Below are positions 47,071 to 59,342 of a stretch of DNA of 64,000 nt, piece after piece. How positions within the stretch are numbered: the first letter of the stretch is position 1; each line of letters opens with the position of its first letter. This DNA comes from Chryseobacterium sp. LJ668 (lineage in GTDB: Bacteria > Bacteroidota > Bacteroidia > Flavobacteriales > Weeksellaceae): the NCBI RefSeq assembly GCF_019613955.1, contig NZ_CP080443.1, positions 1,860,001-1,924,000 of the forward strand, in the 5' to 3' direction. The notes beneath the pieces were generated by a model that was not told the DNA's origin, did not search any database, and worked only from the letters and a program-made list of their open reading frames with translations. A program made the position numbers and the translations under genes.

Positions 47071-49404
47071 ATGAAACTTAAATATTTTTTTCAAAATATG
47101 AAAGGGCAATTTGTAATCATGCTTTTACTGATTAGCTCTTTAACTTTCTCGCAAACAATACCATCAAGTAATGCGGCAGCAAACTGTACCTCATGTGCTC
47201 CGACAGGATGGACTATTGTCACGGGAACTCCCGATATTTCCAGCCAAACAGTTGCTGCTTCCGCTGGGGGTGTAAGTGGAGGAGCCGGTGCCTTGTGGAC
47301 CAATGCTGCAGGTGGTGGGGGAACTGCGGTTACTTTGCCGGCAGCACCCAATGGTAATATTCGATGGATCTCGTTACGTGACGTTGGACCCGGAAATACG
47401 CAGGAATCGATTAGTGCACCAATCGGTTCATTGGTTGTCGGAAGAGAATATGAAGTTGTAGTATACTCTTTAACTGCAACAACAAATCAGGCAGGTACAA
47501 GTAATGTTGCATATGCGGGAACTTTCATTGATTTTTTTACCTTTCAGGTTGGTACCGGTCCACTACAGACTGTTAGTATGCTTCCTTCGGTTACACCCGT
47601 TAGAACTTGGGGTACCAGACGTCTTAGATTTATTGCTTCTGCAACTTCAGAAACCATAGTTCTTAGACCGGGTACCAATTCTGCTGGAACTTCAGCTAAT
47701 ACTGCAGCAGACTTCTTATTATTTGAAGCAGTTAATTTAGTTGTAACGGTAAATGCTGTAAATGCCGTCCCTATTTCTACTGCCGATAATACTTCTACAT
47801 TACAAAATGTTCCTGTTACAATCAATGTTGCTGCAAACGATACTGATCCCGATGGACTTGTTGTAGCAAGTACAGTAGATCTGGATCCTGCCACAGCAGG
47901 TATACAAAATACCTTCGTAAACGCCCAGGGAACATGGGCGGTTAACAATTTAGGGGCAGTTACTTTTACGCCTTTATCAACTTTTATTGGGGTAGCATCT
48001 ATTCCGTATACAATTCAGGATAATTATACATTAGATGGGAATAGTGTTCCGGGTACATCAACCCCTGTGAATATTAATGTAACGGTAATAGGAAATACAA
48101 CGGATACAGATGGTGATGGGGTCATAAATGATGTAGATTTAGATGATGATAATGATGGTATTTTAGATTCTATAGAAGGTTTTTGTACTACGACATCAAT
48201 CGCTGCAACTGACGGTTTTGATAGTCCTGTAGTTACGACCATTAATGGTAATAATATTCAGGCTACCAACCCGTATAACGGATGGACAGCTGAAGGGCAG
48301 GGTGCCGCTGCATTTAATATAGTGAGAGTAAATGGTGCGGGATATACGGAAGGTCCGGATAATGCACAATCGGGAACTCAATATGTTGATATTAATGGCG
48401 CAAGTGCAACAATATATAAACAATTCACATTTGCAGGTGCAACAGTTCTTTCAGCCTCTGCTTGGTTTGCAAACAGAGCGACTTCTAATGCAGGTTATGT
48501 ACCATATTCAACGAGAATAGAGATATTTAACACTACATCTAATACGGTAGTAGCACAGGGAAATCTATTAAACTTTACTAAAGCACAGGGTGATGAAGGT
48601 TGGTTTCAGAGTTCAGTATCTAATATTGCTCTTCCGGCAGGAACGTACAGGATAAGAATGCTTGTCAGCGATTTTGGACATGTAGATTCTATTTCATATT
48701 GTTTTTCAACAGATACTGACGGAGATACTGTTGCTGATTATATTGACACAGATTCTGATAATGATGGGTGTGCTGATGCACTTGAAGGTTCTGAAAACGT
48801 TCGTACTACGCAGATTCATGCTTTGAGTCTACCAACGTCTGATACTAATTATCCTTACAGAGGACAGATAAAAGTTCTCGCAAACGGAACAACTTCGGGA
48901 ACTCCCGCTCAAATAATAAGCACTGTTACAGCTGCAAATGGAGTGCCTCAATTGGTTAATAATGCTGCAGGAAATTCTGGCGGCGTCGCTGGTGTTGCTG
49001 ATAATACAGACGCTCCAACCCCTACTTCAGAAATAGGTCAGGGTATTGGCTCTTCTCAAAATATTGTTGTACAAGATGGAGACTGTTCACGATGCTTCCG
49101 CCCGGCGACATCTCCTGGAGTAGGAGGTTTGCCAACAAATCATGGGATCACTGCATTGTCTAGAGCGGGTACAGATAATGGCAATTGGCCGATGAAAATT
49201 ACCGGTGCTTACACAGCATTAGATGCAAAAACGAAAGGTCTTGTAATCAATAGACTGACAACGGCTCAGATATCAGCATTTACAACACCGGTAGTGGGAA
49301 TGATGATATATGATACCACGGCTAACTGTCTGAAAATTTATGACAATACCAATACATGGAGATGTTTCAGCACTCCGACTTGTGATGTTACAATCCTTAA
49401 TTAA
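47071..49404 (+). CDS. Large exported protein with thrombospondin type 3 and Ig-like domains
   Basis: A 777-residue exported protein with a signal peptide after a short polar N-terminus (MKLKYFFQNMKGQFVIMLLL, cleavage near TFSQ). An N-terminal Gly/Ala-rich beta domain is followed by an Ig/cadherin-like domain with VAANDTDPDG, then calcium-binding thrombospondin type 3 repeats (DTDGDGVINDVDLDDDNDGI). A lectin-like beta domain comes next, then a second type 3 block (DTDGDTVADYIDTDSDNDG). The C-terminal segment LVINRLTTAQISAFTTPVVG...MIYDTTANCLKIYD also has counterparts in the next gene. No T9SS type A sorting domain is seen. Probably a surface protein; an alternative ATG lies at 47098. Confidence 0.8.
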   Translation: MKLKYFFQNMKGQFVIMLLLISSLTFSQTIPSSNAAANCTSCAPTGWTIVTGTPDISSQTVAASAGGVSGGAGALWTNAAGGGGTAVTLPAAPNGNIRWISLRDVGPGNTQESISAPIGSLVVGREYEVVVYSLTATTNQAGTSNVAYAGTFIDFFTFQVGTGPLQTVSMLPSVTPVRTWGTRRLRFIASATSETIVLRPGTNSAGTSANTAADFLLFEAVNLVVTVNAVNAVPISTADNTSTLQNVPVTINVAANDTDPDGLVVASTVDLDPATAGIQNTFVNAQGTWAVNNLGAVTFTPLSTFIGVASIPYTIQDNYTLDGNSVPGTSTPVNINVTVIGNTTDTDGDGVINDVDLDDDNDGILDSIEGFCTTTSIAATDGFDSPVVTTINGNNIQATNPYNGWTAEGQGAAAFNIVRVNGAGYTEGPDNAQSGTQYVDINGASATIYKQFTFAGATVLSASAWFANRATSNAGYVPYSTRIEIFNTTSNTVVAQGNLLNFTKAQGDEGWFQSSVSNIALPAGTYRIRMLVSDFGHVDSISYCFSTDTDGDTVADYIDTDSDNDGCADALEGSENVRTTQIHALSLPTSDTNYPYRGQIKVLANGTTSGTPAQIISTVTAANGVPQLVNNAAGNSGGVAGVADNTDAPTPTSEIGQGIGSSQNIVVQDGDCSRCFRPATSPGVGGLPTNHGITALSRAGTDNGNWPMKITGAYTALDAKTKGLVINRLTTAQISAFTTPVVGMMIYDTTANCLKIYDNTNTWRCFSTPTCDVTILN

Positions 49405-49411
49405 AAGAAAA

Positions 49412-50560
49412 ATGAATAAATATATATTAACACTGTTTTTACTTTCGTCAACGATGGTTTTCAGTCAGGTTACCATTGGTAAATCTCTTGCAACTTCGGC
49501 TCCGGCAACTCTCTCTGTATCTATTGAGTTTGGTGATGCGGCAGGAGGACAAAAAGGGATTGTTTTACCATGGGCGACAACTGAAGCGGCTATTTCCGGA
49601 ACCACTCCGGCTCCTATTACCGGAACATTGTTTTTTGACTCAACTGCTAAAAAAGTAAAACTCGGCAGTTCAACAATACAAAATGCGACGGCAATAAATC
49701 AATACTTGGATCTGTCTGCAGGTGCAGCAATTCCTGCTGTTGGTGTAGGTGTTGCTGATGCTAATGCTGAAGTTTCTACATCAAAAACCGTTGTCTCAGC
49801 TGATTTGACAACTGCACAGACAAACACTACCAATGGTATTCTTGTTTTAGCAGATACTAATAAGGCTATGGTTTTGCCAAGAGTAAACTCATATGCAGAT
49901 ATCGTTAATCCTAGTCCGGGTATGATGGTTTATGTAACGGGTACTTCACCTAATCAGCTGGCTGTATTCAATGGTAGCGAATGGTCATTTTGGAGTGGTG
50001 GAATCCCAGTTGTCACTTCACCCACAACAGGCAGAATTTGGATGGATCGCAATTTGGGTGCTGCTCAGGTGGCAACATCATCTACCAACGCTGCTGCATA
50101 TGGTGATTTATATCAATGGGGACGTTTAACTGATGGACACCAGATTCGTACATCTACCACAACAGCTACAACCAGTACAACGGATGTACCGGGGAATGCT
50201 AATTTTATTACAAGTGCAACCGATTGGCGTACAGCTTCGAATAATAACTTGTGGCAAGGGATAAGTGGTATTAATAATCCTTGTCCGGTAGGTTTTCGTA
50301 TTCCTACAATAACGGAATTTACTGCTGAAACAGCGATTACAAATGCTGCTACAGCATTCACCTCTCCATTGAAATTGACTGTTGGTGGAAGTAGAACTGG
50401 TTCTACAGGTGCTTTAGCAAACGTTGGAACTACAGGAAGTTATTATACAAGTACGATTTCAGGTACTCAATCATCTGTGTATACGATTGCAGCAGCATCA
50501 GTAGCGACTACTATTGTACAACGCGCAACTGGGGCGTCAGTTCGATGTATAAAGAATTAA
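49412..50560 (+). CDS. Exported protein with a FISUMP (Fibrobacter succinogenes major paralogous) domain
   Basis: A 382-residue protein from the ATG at 49412 with signal peptide MNKYILTLFLLSSTMVFSQ; the frame extends upstream into the previous gene and that part is rejected. Two short repeats of a GIVLPWATT/AMVLPRVNS...YVTGTSPNQLAVFNG type precede a C-terminal FISUMP domain: GRIWMDRNLGAAQ, YGDLYQWGR, NNPCPVGFRIPTITE and the closing GASVRCIKN. FISUMP domains are common in Bacteroidota surface and lipoproteins, of unknown function. It starts 7 bp after the preceding gene and ends in a terminator. Confidence 0.85.
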   Translation: MNKYILTLFLLSSTMVFSQVTIGKSLATSAPATLSVSIEFGDAAGGQKGIVLPWATTEAAISGTTPAPITGTLFFDSTAKKVKLGSSTIQNATAINQYLDLSAGAAIPAVGVGVADANAEVSTSKTVVSADLTTAQTNTTNGILVLADTNKAMVLPRVNSYADIVNPSPGMMVYVTGTSPNQLAVFNGSEWSFWSGGIPVVTSPTTGRIWMDRNLGAAQVATSSTNAAAYGDLYQWGRLTDGHQIRTSTTTATTSTTDVPGNANFITSATDWRTASNNNLWQGISGINNPCPVGFRIPTITEFTAETAITNAATAFTSPLKLTVGGSRTGSTGALANVGTTGSYYTSTISGTQSSVYTIAAASVATTIVQRATGASVRCIKN

Positions 50561-50602
50561 TTATTTGTTCTTAATTTGTATAATTCATACAATTAAATAG
50601 CT

Positions 50603-50632
50603 AAGCTGTCTTTTCGGAGGCAGCTTTTTTTT
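50603..50632 (+). terminator. Terminator after the FISUMP gene
   Basis: AAGCTGTCT, loop TTTCGG, AGGCAGCTT with one G-U pair, then eight T. Confidence 0.82.
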
Positions 50633-50731
50633 GTAAGAATTAAATATTATAATTGGCTAGATTTAAGTTTCCCAAAATAAATCATAACTCGCTTTAATTT
50701 CATAATCGTTTGATAGACAACTTTAAATAAC

Positions 50732-50762
50732 TTGTGTTTTCCAAATTTAGTTAGTATATTTG
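50732..50762 (+). promoter_or_regulatory. Promoter of rpoBC
   Basis: TTG at 50732-50734, a 20-bp spacer and TATATTTG at 50755-50762. No other gene start lies between here and rpoB. Confidence 0.65.
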
Positions 50763-51087
50763 CAGTCTCTTTTGGCGCTAAAACTAAACATATTACGGTA
50801 AAACATTGTGAATCAACTCTTTCAACTATTTTGAAGGAGATTTCGTGTTTATCATTATGATTTTTTTCGTCTAAAGTAAAATTAAAAATATTTTGCATTA
50901 CGCTGTGAAAAGATATACCAGCGTTGCAGTTAGAATTAGAGTGTAGAATAAAGAATTAAAAGAAAAAGACCACTTCTGATAGCGCCAAACATCAAATGTC
51001 TTTTTATTTTGTCTCTTTTATCTTTAGTCTTTTTCTGATATTTTTTTGTAAAATCAAAATATTTTTTAACCCTTTCTTAAAAGTTTT
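50763..51087 (+). promoter_or_regulatory. Long rpoBC 5' leader
   Basis: About 320 nt separate the implied start site from the rpoB ATG, far longer than other leaders here. A pyrimidine-rich block with runs of T and repeated TCTTTT (about 50998-51075) precedes rpoB. No credible gene is present. It may be an mRNA leader with a regulatory role, such as autogenous or ribosomal-protein control, but no family was matched. Confidence 0.4.
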
Positions 51088-54000
51088 ATGAGTAAAACAA
51101 ATGCAATTACTAAAGGAAATGAGAGAATCAATTTCTCTACAGCGAAAGGAAAAATCATTACTCCGGATTTCTTAGATATCCAGTTAGAGTCATTTAAAGA
51201 TTTTTTCCAATTAGACACACTTCCTGAAGACAGAAAGAAAGAAGGTTTGCACAAGACCTTCCAAGAAAACTTTCCAATTACCGATTCTAGAAACCAATTC
51301 GTTTTGGAATTCTTAGATTATTTGGTAGATTCACCACGTTACTCAATCGATGAGTGTGTGGAAAGAGGTTTAACGTATTCCGTTCCTCTAAAAGCCAGAC
51401 TTAAACTATATTGTACAGATCCTGAACATGAAGATTTTCAGACCGTTGTACAGGATGTTTATTTAGGTCCGGTTCCTTATATGACTCCGTCTGGTTCATT
51501 TATTATCAATGGAGCAGAGCGTGTTATCGTAACTCAGTTACACAGATCTCCGGGTGTATTCTTCGGACAGACTTACCACGCAAACGGAACAAAATTGTAC
51601 TATTCAAGAATTATCCCTTTCAAAGGATCTTGGATGGAATTTACGACAGATATCAACAGCGTAATGTACGCGTATATCGACCGTAAGAAAAAATTACCTT
51701 TAACAACTCTATTAAGAGCGATCGGTTTCGAATCTGATAAAGATATTCTTCAGATTTTTGACCTTGCAGAAGAAGTGAAAGTTTCTAAAGCTGCGCTTAA
51801 AAAAGTAGAAGGAAGAACTTTGGCTGCGAGAGTATTGAACACTTGGTTCGAAGATTTCGTAGACGAAGATACTGGTGAAGTTGTTTCTATCGAAAGAAAC
51901 GAAATCATCCTAGACAGAGAAACGATTCTTGAAAAAGAACATTTAGATCTTATTTTGGATGCAGGTGTGAAATCTATCTTGATTCACAAAGAAAATTCAA
52001 ACGAATTCTCTATCATTCAGAATACATTACAAAAAGACCCTACCAACTCTGAAAAAGAAGCGGTAGAATATATTTACCGTCAGTTAAGAAATGCGGATCC
52101 ACCCGATGAGGAAACTGCAAGAGGAATCATTGAAAAATTATTCTTCTCTGAGCAAAGATATTCACTTGGTGAAGTAGGACGTTACAGACTAAATAAAAAG
52201 TTAGGTCTTAATATCCCGACTACCACTGAGGTTCTTACAAAAGAAGATATCATTGCGATCGTAAGACACTTGATCGAATTGGTAAACTCTAAAGCTGAGG
52301 TTGATGATATTGACCACTTATCAAACAGAAGAATTAAAACTGTTGGTGAGCAATTGGCAGGACAGTTCGGTGTAGGTCTTTCTAGAATTGCAAGAACAAT
52401 TAAGGAAAGAATGAACGTTAGAGATAACGAAATATTTACTCCTCTAGATCTTGTTAATGCTAAAACTCTAACATCAGTTATTAACTCATTCTTTGGTACC
52501 AACCAGCTTTCTCAATTTATGGACCAAACCAATCCATTGTCAGAAATCACGCACAAGCGTAGACTTTCTGCACTAGGACCTGGTGGTTTATCAAGAGAAA
52601 GAGCAGGTTTCGAGGTACGTGATGTTCACCATACACACTATGGTCGTATCTGTCCTATTGAAACTCCTGAGGGACCAAACATTGGTTTGATCTCTTCTTT
52701 AGGTATTTATGCTAAAATTAATACACTTGGTTTCATCGAAACACCATACAGAAAAGTAAATTCAGGTACTGTAGATTTACATGCTGATCCTATTTATCTG
52801 AATGCTGAAGACGAAGAAGATAAAGTAATTGCTCAGGCAAACGTTGAATTAGATGATAACGGAGGATTCTTAACAGACAGAATTATTGCCAGATTAGATG
52901 GTGATTATCCTGTAGTTGAACCTTCTCAGGTTAATTTGATCGACGTAGCACCAAACCAGATTTCCGGTATTTCTGCTTCATTGATTCCGTTCCTGGAGCA
53001 TGATGATGCAAACCGTGCGTTGATGGGATCAAACATGATGCGTCAGGCAGTTCCATTGTTGAAGCCTCAGGCTCCAATTGTAGGTACAGGTCTGGAGCAG
53101 CAGGTTGCTAAAGATTCTAGAATTTTGATCAATGCAGAAGGAAGTGGTGTTGTTGAATATGTTGATGCTGATCAGATTACCATTAAATATGAAAGAAGCG
53201 ATGACGAAGATCTTGTATCATTCGAATCTGCTACAAAAACATATAAATTAACTAAGTTTAGAAAAACTAACCAGAGTACAACTATTACCTTAAGACCAAA
53301 CGTAAGAGTAGGTGAGACGGTACATAAAGGTCAGGTTCTTTGCGACGGTTATGCAACCGAAAACGGAGAATTGGCTCTTGGTAGAAACTTGGTGGTTGCG
53401 TTCATGCCTTGGAAAGGATACAACTTTGAGGATGCAATTGTAATCAACGAAAAAGTTGTACGTGAAGACTGGTTTACTTCAATCCACGTAGATGAGTATT
53501 CTCTTGAAGTTCGTGATACCAAATTAGGTATGGAAGAACTGACAGCAGATATTCCAAACGTTTCAGAAGAAGCTACAAAAGATCTTGATGAGAACGGAAT
53601 GATCAGAATCGGTGCTGAAGTGAAGCCTGGTGATATCATGATTGGTAAGATTACTCCAAAAGGTGAATCTGACCCTACTCCTGAAGAGAAACTTCTTAGA
53701 GCAATCTTTGGTGATAAAGCCGGTGATGTAAAAGATGCTTCATTGAAAGCAGATTCTTCATTAAGAGGTGTTGTGATCAACAAAAAATTGTTCTCTAGAA
53801 ATATTAAGGACAAAAAGAAAAGAACTGAAGAAAAACTTAAGCTTGAAGAGATTGAAAATACTTACAAAGCTAAGTTTGACGAGTTGAGAAATACTTTAAT
53901 CGAAAAATTAAACACTTTAGTTAGCGGTAAAACTTCTCAGGGAGTTACGAATGACTTAGATGAAGAAATTATTGGTAAAGGTGTGAAATTCACTCACAAA

Positions 54001-54909
54001 TTATTGACTTCAGTTGAAGATTACGTAAACGTTAGCGGCGCAGATTGGACGGTTGACAACGATAAGAATGAATTGATCAAACAATTGATTCACAATTACA
54101 AAATCAAATTCAACGATATTCAAGGAGTTAAAAACCGTGAGAAATTCGCAATTTCTATTGGAGATGAGCTTCCTGCAGGTATCATGAAATTGGCTAAAGT
54201 TTACATCGCTAAAAAACGTAAGCTGAATGTAGGGGATAAAATGGCAGGACGTCACGGTAACAAAGGTATCGTTTCAAGAATCGTTCGTGAAGAAGATATG
54301 CCATTCTTGGAAGATGGAACACCGGTAGATATCGTATTGAATCCACTTGGGGTACCTTCTCGTATGAACATCGGACAGATTTATGAAACAGTTCTTGGAT
54401 GGGCTGGTCAGAAATTAGGAATGACGTTCGCAACGCCAATCTTTGATGGGGCAACTCTTGATCAGATTACTGAGTATACTGAGAAAGCTGGAGTTCCTCA
54501 ATTCGGTCACACTCACCTTTATGATGGTGGTACCGGAGAAAGATTTACGCAAGCTGCAACAGTAGGTATTATCTATATGCTGAAACTTGGGCATATGGTA
54601 GATGACAAAATGCACGCACGTTCTATCGGACCTTATTCATTGATTACTCAGCAGCCATTAGGAGGTAAAGCTCAGTTTGGTGGTCAGAGATTCGGAGAGA
54701 TGGAGGTTTGGGCTCTTGAAGCATTTGGAGCTGCAAATATCCTGAGAGAAATCCTGACTGTGAAGTCGGATGACGTGATTGGTAGAGCAAAAACTTATGA
54801 AGCGATTGCAAAAGGTGAAGCAATGCCTGAACCGGGTATTCCAGAATCTTTCAATGTATTACTTCACGAGCTGCAAGGTCTTGGATTAGACGTAAGACTA
54901 GAGGAATAA
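51088..54909 (+). CDS. rpoB: DNA-directed RNA polymerase subunit beta
   Basis: A 1273-residue beta subunit. Landmarks include the rifampicin-region block [34 protein letters not shown], in which the family's rif-contact residues are all present by eye, and [42 protein letters not shown] and the C-terminal [22 protein letters not shown]. It is followed by rpoC after 84 bp. Confidence 0.98.
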   Translation: MSKTNAITKGNERINFSTAKGKIITPDFLDIQLESFKDFFQLDTLPEDRKKEGLHKTFQENFPITDSRNQFVLEFLDYLVDSPRYSIDECVERGLTYSVPLKARLKLYCTDPEHEDFQTVVQDVYLGPVPYMTPSGSFIINGAERVIVTQLHRSPGVFFGQTYHANGTKLYYSRIIPFKGSWMEFTTDINSVMYAYIDRKKKLPLTTLLRAIGFESDKDILQIFDLAEEVKVSKAALKKVEGRTLAARVLNTWFEDFVDEDTGEVVSIERNEIILDRETILEKEHLDLILDAGVKSILIHKENSNEFSIIQNTLQKDPTNSEKEAVEYIYRQLRNADPPDEETARGIIEKLFFSEQRYSLGEVGRYRLNKKLGLNIPTTTEVLTKEDIIAIVRHLIELVNSKAEVDDIDHLSNRRIKTVGEQLAGQFGVGLSRIARTIKERMNVRDNEIFTPLDLVNAKTLTSVINSFFGTNQLSQFMDQTNPLSEITHKRRLSALGPGGLSRERAGFEVRDVHHTHYGRICPIETPEGPNIGLISSLGIYAKINTLGFIETPYRKVNSGTVDLHADPIYLNAEDEEDKVIAQANVELDDNGGFLTDRIIARLDGDYPVVEPSQVNLIDVAPNQISGISASLIPFLEHDDANRALMGSNMMRQAVPLLKPQAPIVGTGLEQQVAKDSRILINAEGSGVVEYVDADQITIKYERSDDEDLVSFESATKTYKLTKFRKTNQSTTITLRPNVRVGETVHKGQVLCDGYATENGELALGRNLVVAFMPWKGYNFEDAIVINEKVVREDWFTSIHVDEYSLEVRDTKLGMEELTADIPNVSEEATKDLDENGMIRIGAEVKPGDIMIGKITPKGESDPTPEEKLLRAIFGDKAGDVKDASLKADSSLRGVVINKKLFSRNIKDKKKRTEEKLKLEEIENTYKAKFDELRNTLIEKLNTLVSGKTSQGVTNDLDEEIIGKGVKFTHKLLTSVEDYVNVSGADWTVDNDKNELIKQLIHNYKIKFNDIQGVKNREKFAISIGDELPAGIMKLAKVYIAKKRKLNVGDKMAGRHGNKGIVSRIVREEDMPFLEDGTPVDIVLNPLGVPSRMNIGQIYETVLGWAGQKLGMTFATPIFDGATLDQITEYTEKAGVPQFGHTHLYDGGTGERFTQAATVGIIYMLKLGHMVDDKMHARSIGPYSLITQQPLGGKAQFGGQRFGEMEVWALEAFGAANILREILTVKSDDVIGRAKTYEAIAKGEAMPEPGIPESFNVLLHELQGLGLDVRLEE

Positions 54910-54993
54910 TTTTAAATTTTAAATTATAAATGTTGAATGGCAACATTCAAAAATTAATCTAAAATCTAAAATCTAAAATTTAAAATCTAACAA

Positions 54994-57900
54994 ATGTCAA
55001 ATAAAAATAAATCAAGTAGATTTAATAAAATAACCATCGGTTTAGCTTCACCTGAGTCAATTTTACAAGACTCAAGAGGAGAAGTTCTTAAGCCGGAAAC
55101 TATTAACTACAGAACGCACAAGCCGGAAAGAGACGGTTTGTTCTGTGAAAAAATATTCGGTCCTATCAAAGATTACGAATGTGCTTGTGGTAAATACAAG
55201 AGAATTCGTTACAAGGGGATCGTTTGTGACCGTTGTGGTGTAGAGGTTACGGAGAAGAAAGTGCGTAGAGAAAGAATCGGACACATCGGTTTAGTTGTTC
55301 CTATCGCGCACATTTGGTATTTCCGTTCTTTACCAAACAAAATCGGTTATCTTTTAGGTATTCCTTCTAAGAAATTAGATATGATCATCTATTACGAGAG
55401 ATATGTTGTTATTCAGCAGGGTATCGCTAAAAAAGCAGATGGTTCTGATTTCGATGATAAAGAATTCCTTACAGAAGAAGAGTATCTGGATGTTTTGGAA
55501 ACTCTTCCTAATGACAATCAATATCTTGATGATGCAGATCCAAACAAGTTCATCGCCAAAATGGGTGCTGAAGCAGTTGAAGAATTGCTGAAAAGAATTG
55601 ATCTTGATGCATTGTCTTTTGATTTGAGACACAAAGCTCACAACGAAGGTTCTAAGCAAAGAAGAACTGAAGCTCTGAAAAGATTAAACGTAGTAGAAGC
55701 ATTGAGAGGTGCCAATACAAGAATGATCAACAGACCAGAGTGGATGATTATGCGTGTGCTTCCTGTTATACCACCAGAATTAAGACCATTGGTTCCATTG
55801 GATGGAGGACGTTTCGCAACTTCTGACTTAAATGACCTTTACAGAAGAGTAATTATCAGAAATAACCGTTTGAAGAGATTATTGGAGATCAAAGCTCCTG
55901 AAGTAATTTTGAGAAACGAGAAGCGTATGCTTCAGGAATCTGTAGATTCATTATTTGATAATACAAGAAAATCTTCTGCAGTAAAATCTGAATCAAACAG
56001 ACCATTGAAATCACTTTCAGACTCATTGAAAGGTAAGCAAGGTCGTTTCCGTCAGAACTTACTAGGGAAAAGGGTAGATTACTCTGCGCGTTCGGTAATT
56101 GTTGTAGGTCCAAACTTACAGCTTCACGAATGTGGTATTCCTAAAGATATGGCAGCTGAACTTTACAAACCGTTTATCATCAGAAAACTGATCGAAAGAG
56201 GGATTGTAAAAACAGTAAAATCTGCAAAGAGAATTATTGACAGAAAAGAACCTGTAGTATATGATATTTTAGAAGGGGTAATGAAAGGTCACCCTGTTTT
56301 ACTAAACAGAGCACCTACTTTGCACAGACTGGGTATTCAGGCTTTCCAACCTAAGATGATCGAAGGTAAGGCAATCCAATTACACCCGTTAGTAACAACA
56401 GCATTCAACGCCGATTTTGATGGTGACCAGATGGCGGTACACTTACCGTTGGGTCCGGAAGCAATTTTGGAAGCTCAGTTATTAATGTTAGGTTCTCAGA
56501 ATATTTTGAACCCGGCAAACGGTTCTCCAATTACGGTACCATCTCAGGACATGGTTCTTGGTCTTTATTTCATGACCAAAGAATTAAGCTCTACAGATGA
56601 TATGAAAGTTTTGGGCGAAGGTTTGGCATTTTATTCTCCGGAAGAAGCGGAAATCGCTTATGCTGAAGGACGAGTTTCATTAAATGCTAAAGTAAGATGT
56701 AGACTGCCGGTAAAAGAAGAAGGAGTAATCACTACAAAATTGATTGAAACTTCGGTTGGTAGAATCTTATTCAACCAGATCGTTCCTAAACAGTCAGGAT
56801 ATATTAATGAACTTTTGACGAAGAAATCATTAAGAAATGTTATTGGTAAAGTACTTGCCGATACAGATTTCCCTACTACTGTGAAGTTCTTGGATGCGAT
56901 GAAAGACTTAGGTTACTCAAATGCATTCAAAGGAGGTCTTTCGTTCTCATTAGGTGACATCGTAGTTCCTGTTGAGAAAAAGAAAATGATCGCAACATCT
57001 ATTGAAACGGTAGACGAAATTAGAGCCAACTATAACATGGGTCTAATCACAGATACAGAAAGATATAACCAGGTAATCGACGTTTGGACAAACACCAACG
57101 CCGGATTAACTGAAATGATCATGAGCAGAATGAAAGTTGACCAAGGTGGATTCAATTCTGTATACATGATGCTTGATTCTGGTGCGAGGGGTTCTAAAGA
57201 ACAGATCCGTCAGTTATCAGGAATGAGAGGTTTGATGGCAAAACCGCAGAAAGCTGGTTCTACCGGTGCGGAAATTATCGAAAACCCGATTCTTGCAAAC
57301 TTTAAGGAAGGTCTTTCGATCTTAGAATACTTTATCTCTACTCACGGTGCTCGTAAGGGTCTTGCGGATACCGCTCTTAAGACTGCCGATGCAGGTTACC
57401 TGACGAGAAGATTGGTAGACGTTGCACAGGATGTGATCATTACTGAAGCAGATTGTGGAACTCTTAGAGGAACTGAAGTTACTGCACTGAAGAAAAATGA
57501 CGAAATTGTTGAAAGAATTTCTGAAAGAATCTTAGGTAGAGTATCTCTTCACAATATTTACGATCCTGAAACCGACGAATTGGTAGCAAATGCTGATCAG
57601 ATTATTGATGAGGCTCTAGCCAAAAGAGTCGAGGAAATGGGTCTTGAAGCTTTAGAAGTACGTTCTCCATTGACTTGTGAAACCAAAAAAGGAATCTGTG
57701 CCAAATGTTATGGTAGAAACCTTGCAACAGGTAAGAAAATCCATATGGGTGAAGCGGTAGGTGTAATTGCTGCACAATCTATTGGTGAACCGGGAACTCA
57801 GTTAACATTGAGAACTTTCCACCAGGGTGGGGTATCTACAAACGTATCAGAAAATCCTTCAATTTCTGCAAGAAGAGATGGTATCGTTGAATTGGATGAG

Positions 57901-59259
57901 GTAAGAACAATTACTTCTGAAGACGAAAGCGGAAACACTGCGGAAGTAGTGGTATCACGTACTACAGAATTCAGATTAGTTGCTGACAACGAATCTAGAA
58001 CTCCGTTAATGATTGCTAACGTACCTTACGGTTCTCAATTGCTGGTTAAATCTGGTGATAAGGTGAAAAAAGGAGATATTATTGCAAAATGGGATCCGTA
58101 TAATGCGGTAATCATTGCAGAAAACGCTGGTAAGGTAGAATACGAGGATATTATCCAAGGTATTTCATTCCAACTGGAGATTGATGAGCAAACAGGATTT
58201 GAAGAGAAAGTAATCTCTGAATCTAGAAATAAGAAAGCCGTACCTACATTGAAGGTGGTAGATTCTAAAGGAGTTGAGCAAAAAGGTTACAACTTACCGG
58301 TAGGAGCCCACTTAATGGTAAATGATGGTGAAAAAATTAAGGCTGGTAAAGTCTTAATCAAGATCCCAAGAAAATCTGCTAAGTCAGGGGATATCACCGG
58401 AGGTCTTCCGAGAGTTACAGAATTATTTGAAGCAAGAAACCCTTCAAACCCGGCGGTTGTTACAGAAATCGATGGGGTAGTTTCTTACGGAAAAATCAAG
58501 AGAGGTAACCGAGAATTGATCGTTGAAGCTAAAACTGGTGAGAGAAAAATTTATTTAGTTAAATTATCAAACCAGATCTTGGTACAGGAGAATGACTTCG
58601 TGAGAGCTGGTTCGCCACTTTCTGACGGTTCAGTGACTCCAGACGACATCTTGAAGATCAAAGGACCAACTGCGGTTCAGGAATATTTAGTAAATGAAAT
58701 TCAGGAAGTTTACCGTCTGCAAGGGGTAAAAATTGACGATAAGCACTTTGAAATCATCGTAAGACAGATGATGACAAAAGTATCGATCGTTGACGGAGGT
58801 GATACTCAGTTCCTTGAAGCTGCTTTAGAGCACAAATATGATTTCTTAGTAGAAAACAACAGAGTATTTGGTCTTAAAGTAGTGACAGATGCTGGTGATT
58901 CTAAAGAATTCAAGCCGGGACAAATGATTACTGCTAGAGAGCTGAGAGACGAAAACTCTAAGCTGAAGCGTGAAGATCAGAAATTAGTTGAAGTAAGAGA
59001 GGCACTTCCTGCAACCGCTACACCGGTATTGCAAGGAATTACAAGAGCGGCTCTACAAACTAAATCATTCATGTCTGCAGCATCATTCCAGGAAACAACT
59101 AAAGTTCTGAACGAAGCAGCAGTAGCTGGTAAAGTAGATACACTGAACGGTCTTAAAGAAAATGTAATTGTAGGACATAGAATTCCTGCAGGTACAGGTC
59201 TTAAAGAGTATCAGAATGTGATTGTAGGTTCTAAAAAAGAATTCGAAGATCTGAATTAA
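54994..59259 (+). CDS. rpoC: DNA-directed RNA polymerase subunit beta'
   Basis: A 1421-residue beta' subunit. It has the N-terminal zinc-binding [20 protein letters not shown] (from residue 63), [18 protein letters not shown], the catalytic NADFDGDQM (residues 472-480) that holds the active-site magnesium, and a second zinc site with CGT and [13 protein letters not shown]. The bridge-helix/trigger-loop region contains [23 protein letters not shown]. Transcribed with rpoB; DUF3467 follows after 83 bp. Confidence 0.98.
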   Translation: MSNKNKSSRFNKITIGLASPESILQDSRGEVLKPETINYRTHKPERDGLFCEKIFGPIKDYECACGKYKRIRYKGIVCDRCGVEVTEKKVRRERIGHIGLVVPIAHIWYFRSLPNKIGYLLGIPSKKLDMIIYYERYVVIQQGIAKKADGSDFDDKEFLTEEEYLDVLETLPNDNQYLDDADPNKFIAKMGAEAVEELLKRIDLDALSFDLRHKAHNEGSKQRRTEALKRLNVVEALRGANTRMINRPEWMIMRVLPVIPPELRPLVPLDGGRFATSDLNDLYRRVIIRNNRLKRLLEIKAPEVILRNEKRMLQESVDSLFDNTRKSSAVKSESNRPLKSLSDSLKGKQGRFRQNLLGKRVDYSARSVIVVGPNLQLHECGIPKDMAAELYKPFIIRKLIERGIVKTVKSAKRIIDRKEPVVYDILEGVMKGHPVLLNRAPTLHRLGIQAFQPKMIEGKAIQLHPLVTTAFNADFDGDQMAVHLPLGPEAILEAQLLMLGSQNILNPANGSPITVPSQDMVLGLYFMTKELSSTDDMKVLGEGLAFYSPEEAEIAYAEGRVSLNAKVRCRLPVKEEGVITTKLIETSVGRILFNQIVPKQSGYINELLTKKSLRNVIGKVLADTDFPTTVKFLDAMKDLGYSNAFKGGLSFSLGDIVVPVEKKKMIATSIETVDEIRANYNMGLITDTERYNQVIDVWTNTNAGLTEMIMSRMKVDQGGFNSVYMMLDSGARGSKEQIRQLSGMRGLMAKPQKAGSTGAEIIENPILANFKEGLSILEYFISTHGARKGLADTALKTADAGYLTRRLVDVAQDVIITEADCGTLRGTEVTALKKNDEIVERISERILGRVSLHNIYDPETDELVANADQIIDEALAKRVEEMGLEALEVRSPLTCETKKGICAKCYGRNLATGKKIHMGEAVGVIAAQSIGEPGTQLTLRTFHQGGVSTNVSENPSISARRDGIVELDEVRTITSEDESGNTAEVVVSRTTEFRLVADNESRTPLMIANVPYGSQLLVKSGDKVKKGDIIAKWDPYNAVIIAENAGKVEYEDIIQGISFQLEIDEQTGFEEKVISESRNKKAVPTLKVVDSKGVEQKGYNLPVGAHLMVNDGEKIKAGKVLIKIPRKSAKSGDITGGLPRVTELFEARNPSNPAVVTEIDGVVSYGKIKRGNRELIVEAKTGERKIYLVKLSNQILVQENDFVRAGSPLSDGSVTPDDILKIKGPTAVQEYLVNEIQEVYRLQGVKIDDKHFEIIVRQMMTKVSIVDGGDTQFLEAALEHKYDFLVENNRVFGLKVVTDAGDSKEFKPGQMITARELRDENSKLKREDQKLVEVREALPATATPVLQGITRAALQTKSFMSAASFQETTKVLNEAAVAGKVDTLNGLKENVIVGHRIPAGTGLKEYQNVIVGSKKEFEDLN

Positions 59260-59342
59260 TTTAAAATTTAATGTTCAGGGTTCAAAGATTTAATTTATTT
59301 TTGAGCCTTGAATTTTTTAAACATAAAACTTAAACAAAAATA

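Noticed and set aside
47091..48242. Several minus-strand frames of 72-134 codons
   Set aside because: Antisense to the Gly/Thr/Ala-rich repeat protein; Val/Thr-rich mirrors of that composition.
50647..50898. 83-codon minus-strand frame in the rpoB leader region
   Set aside because: It covers the rpoBC promoter, has no recognisable family and no promoter of its own.
52182..52502. 106-codon minus-strand open frame
   Set aside because: Antisense to rpoB, with low-complexity Ser/Leu content typical of a shadow frame.
53349..53813. 154-codon minus-strand open frame
   Set aside because: Antisense to conserved rpoB sequence; Ser/Phe-rich shadow without a start signal.
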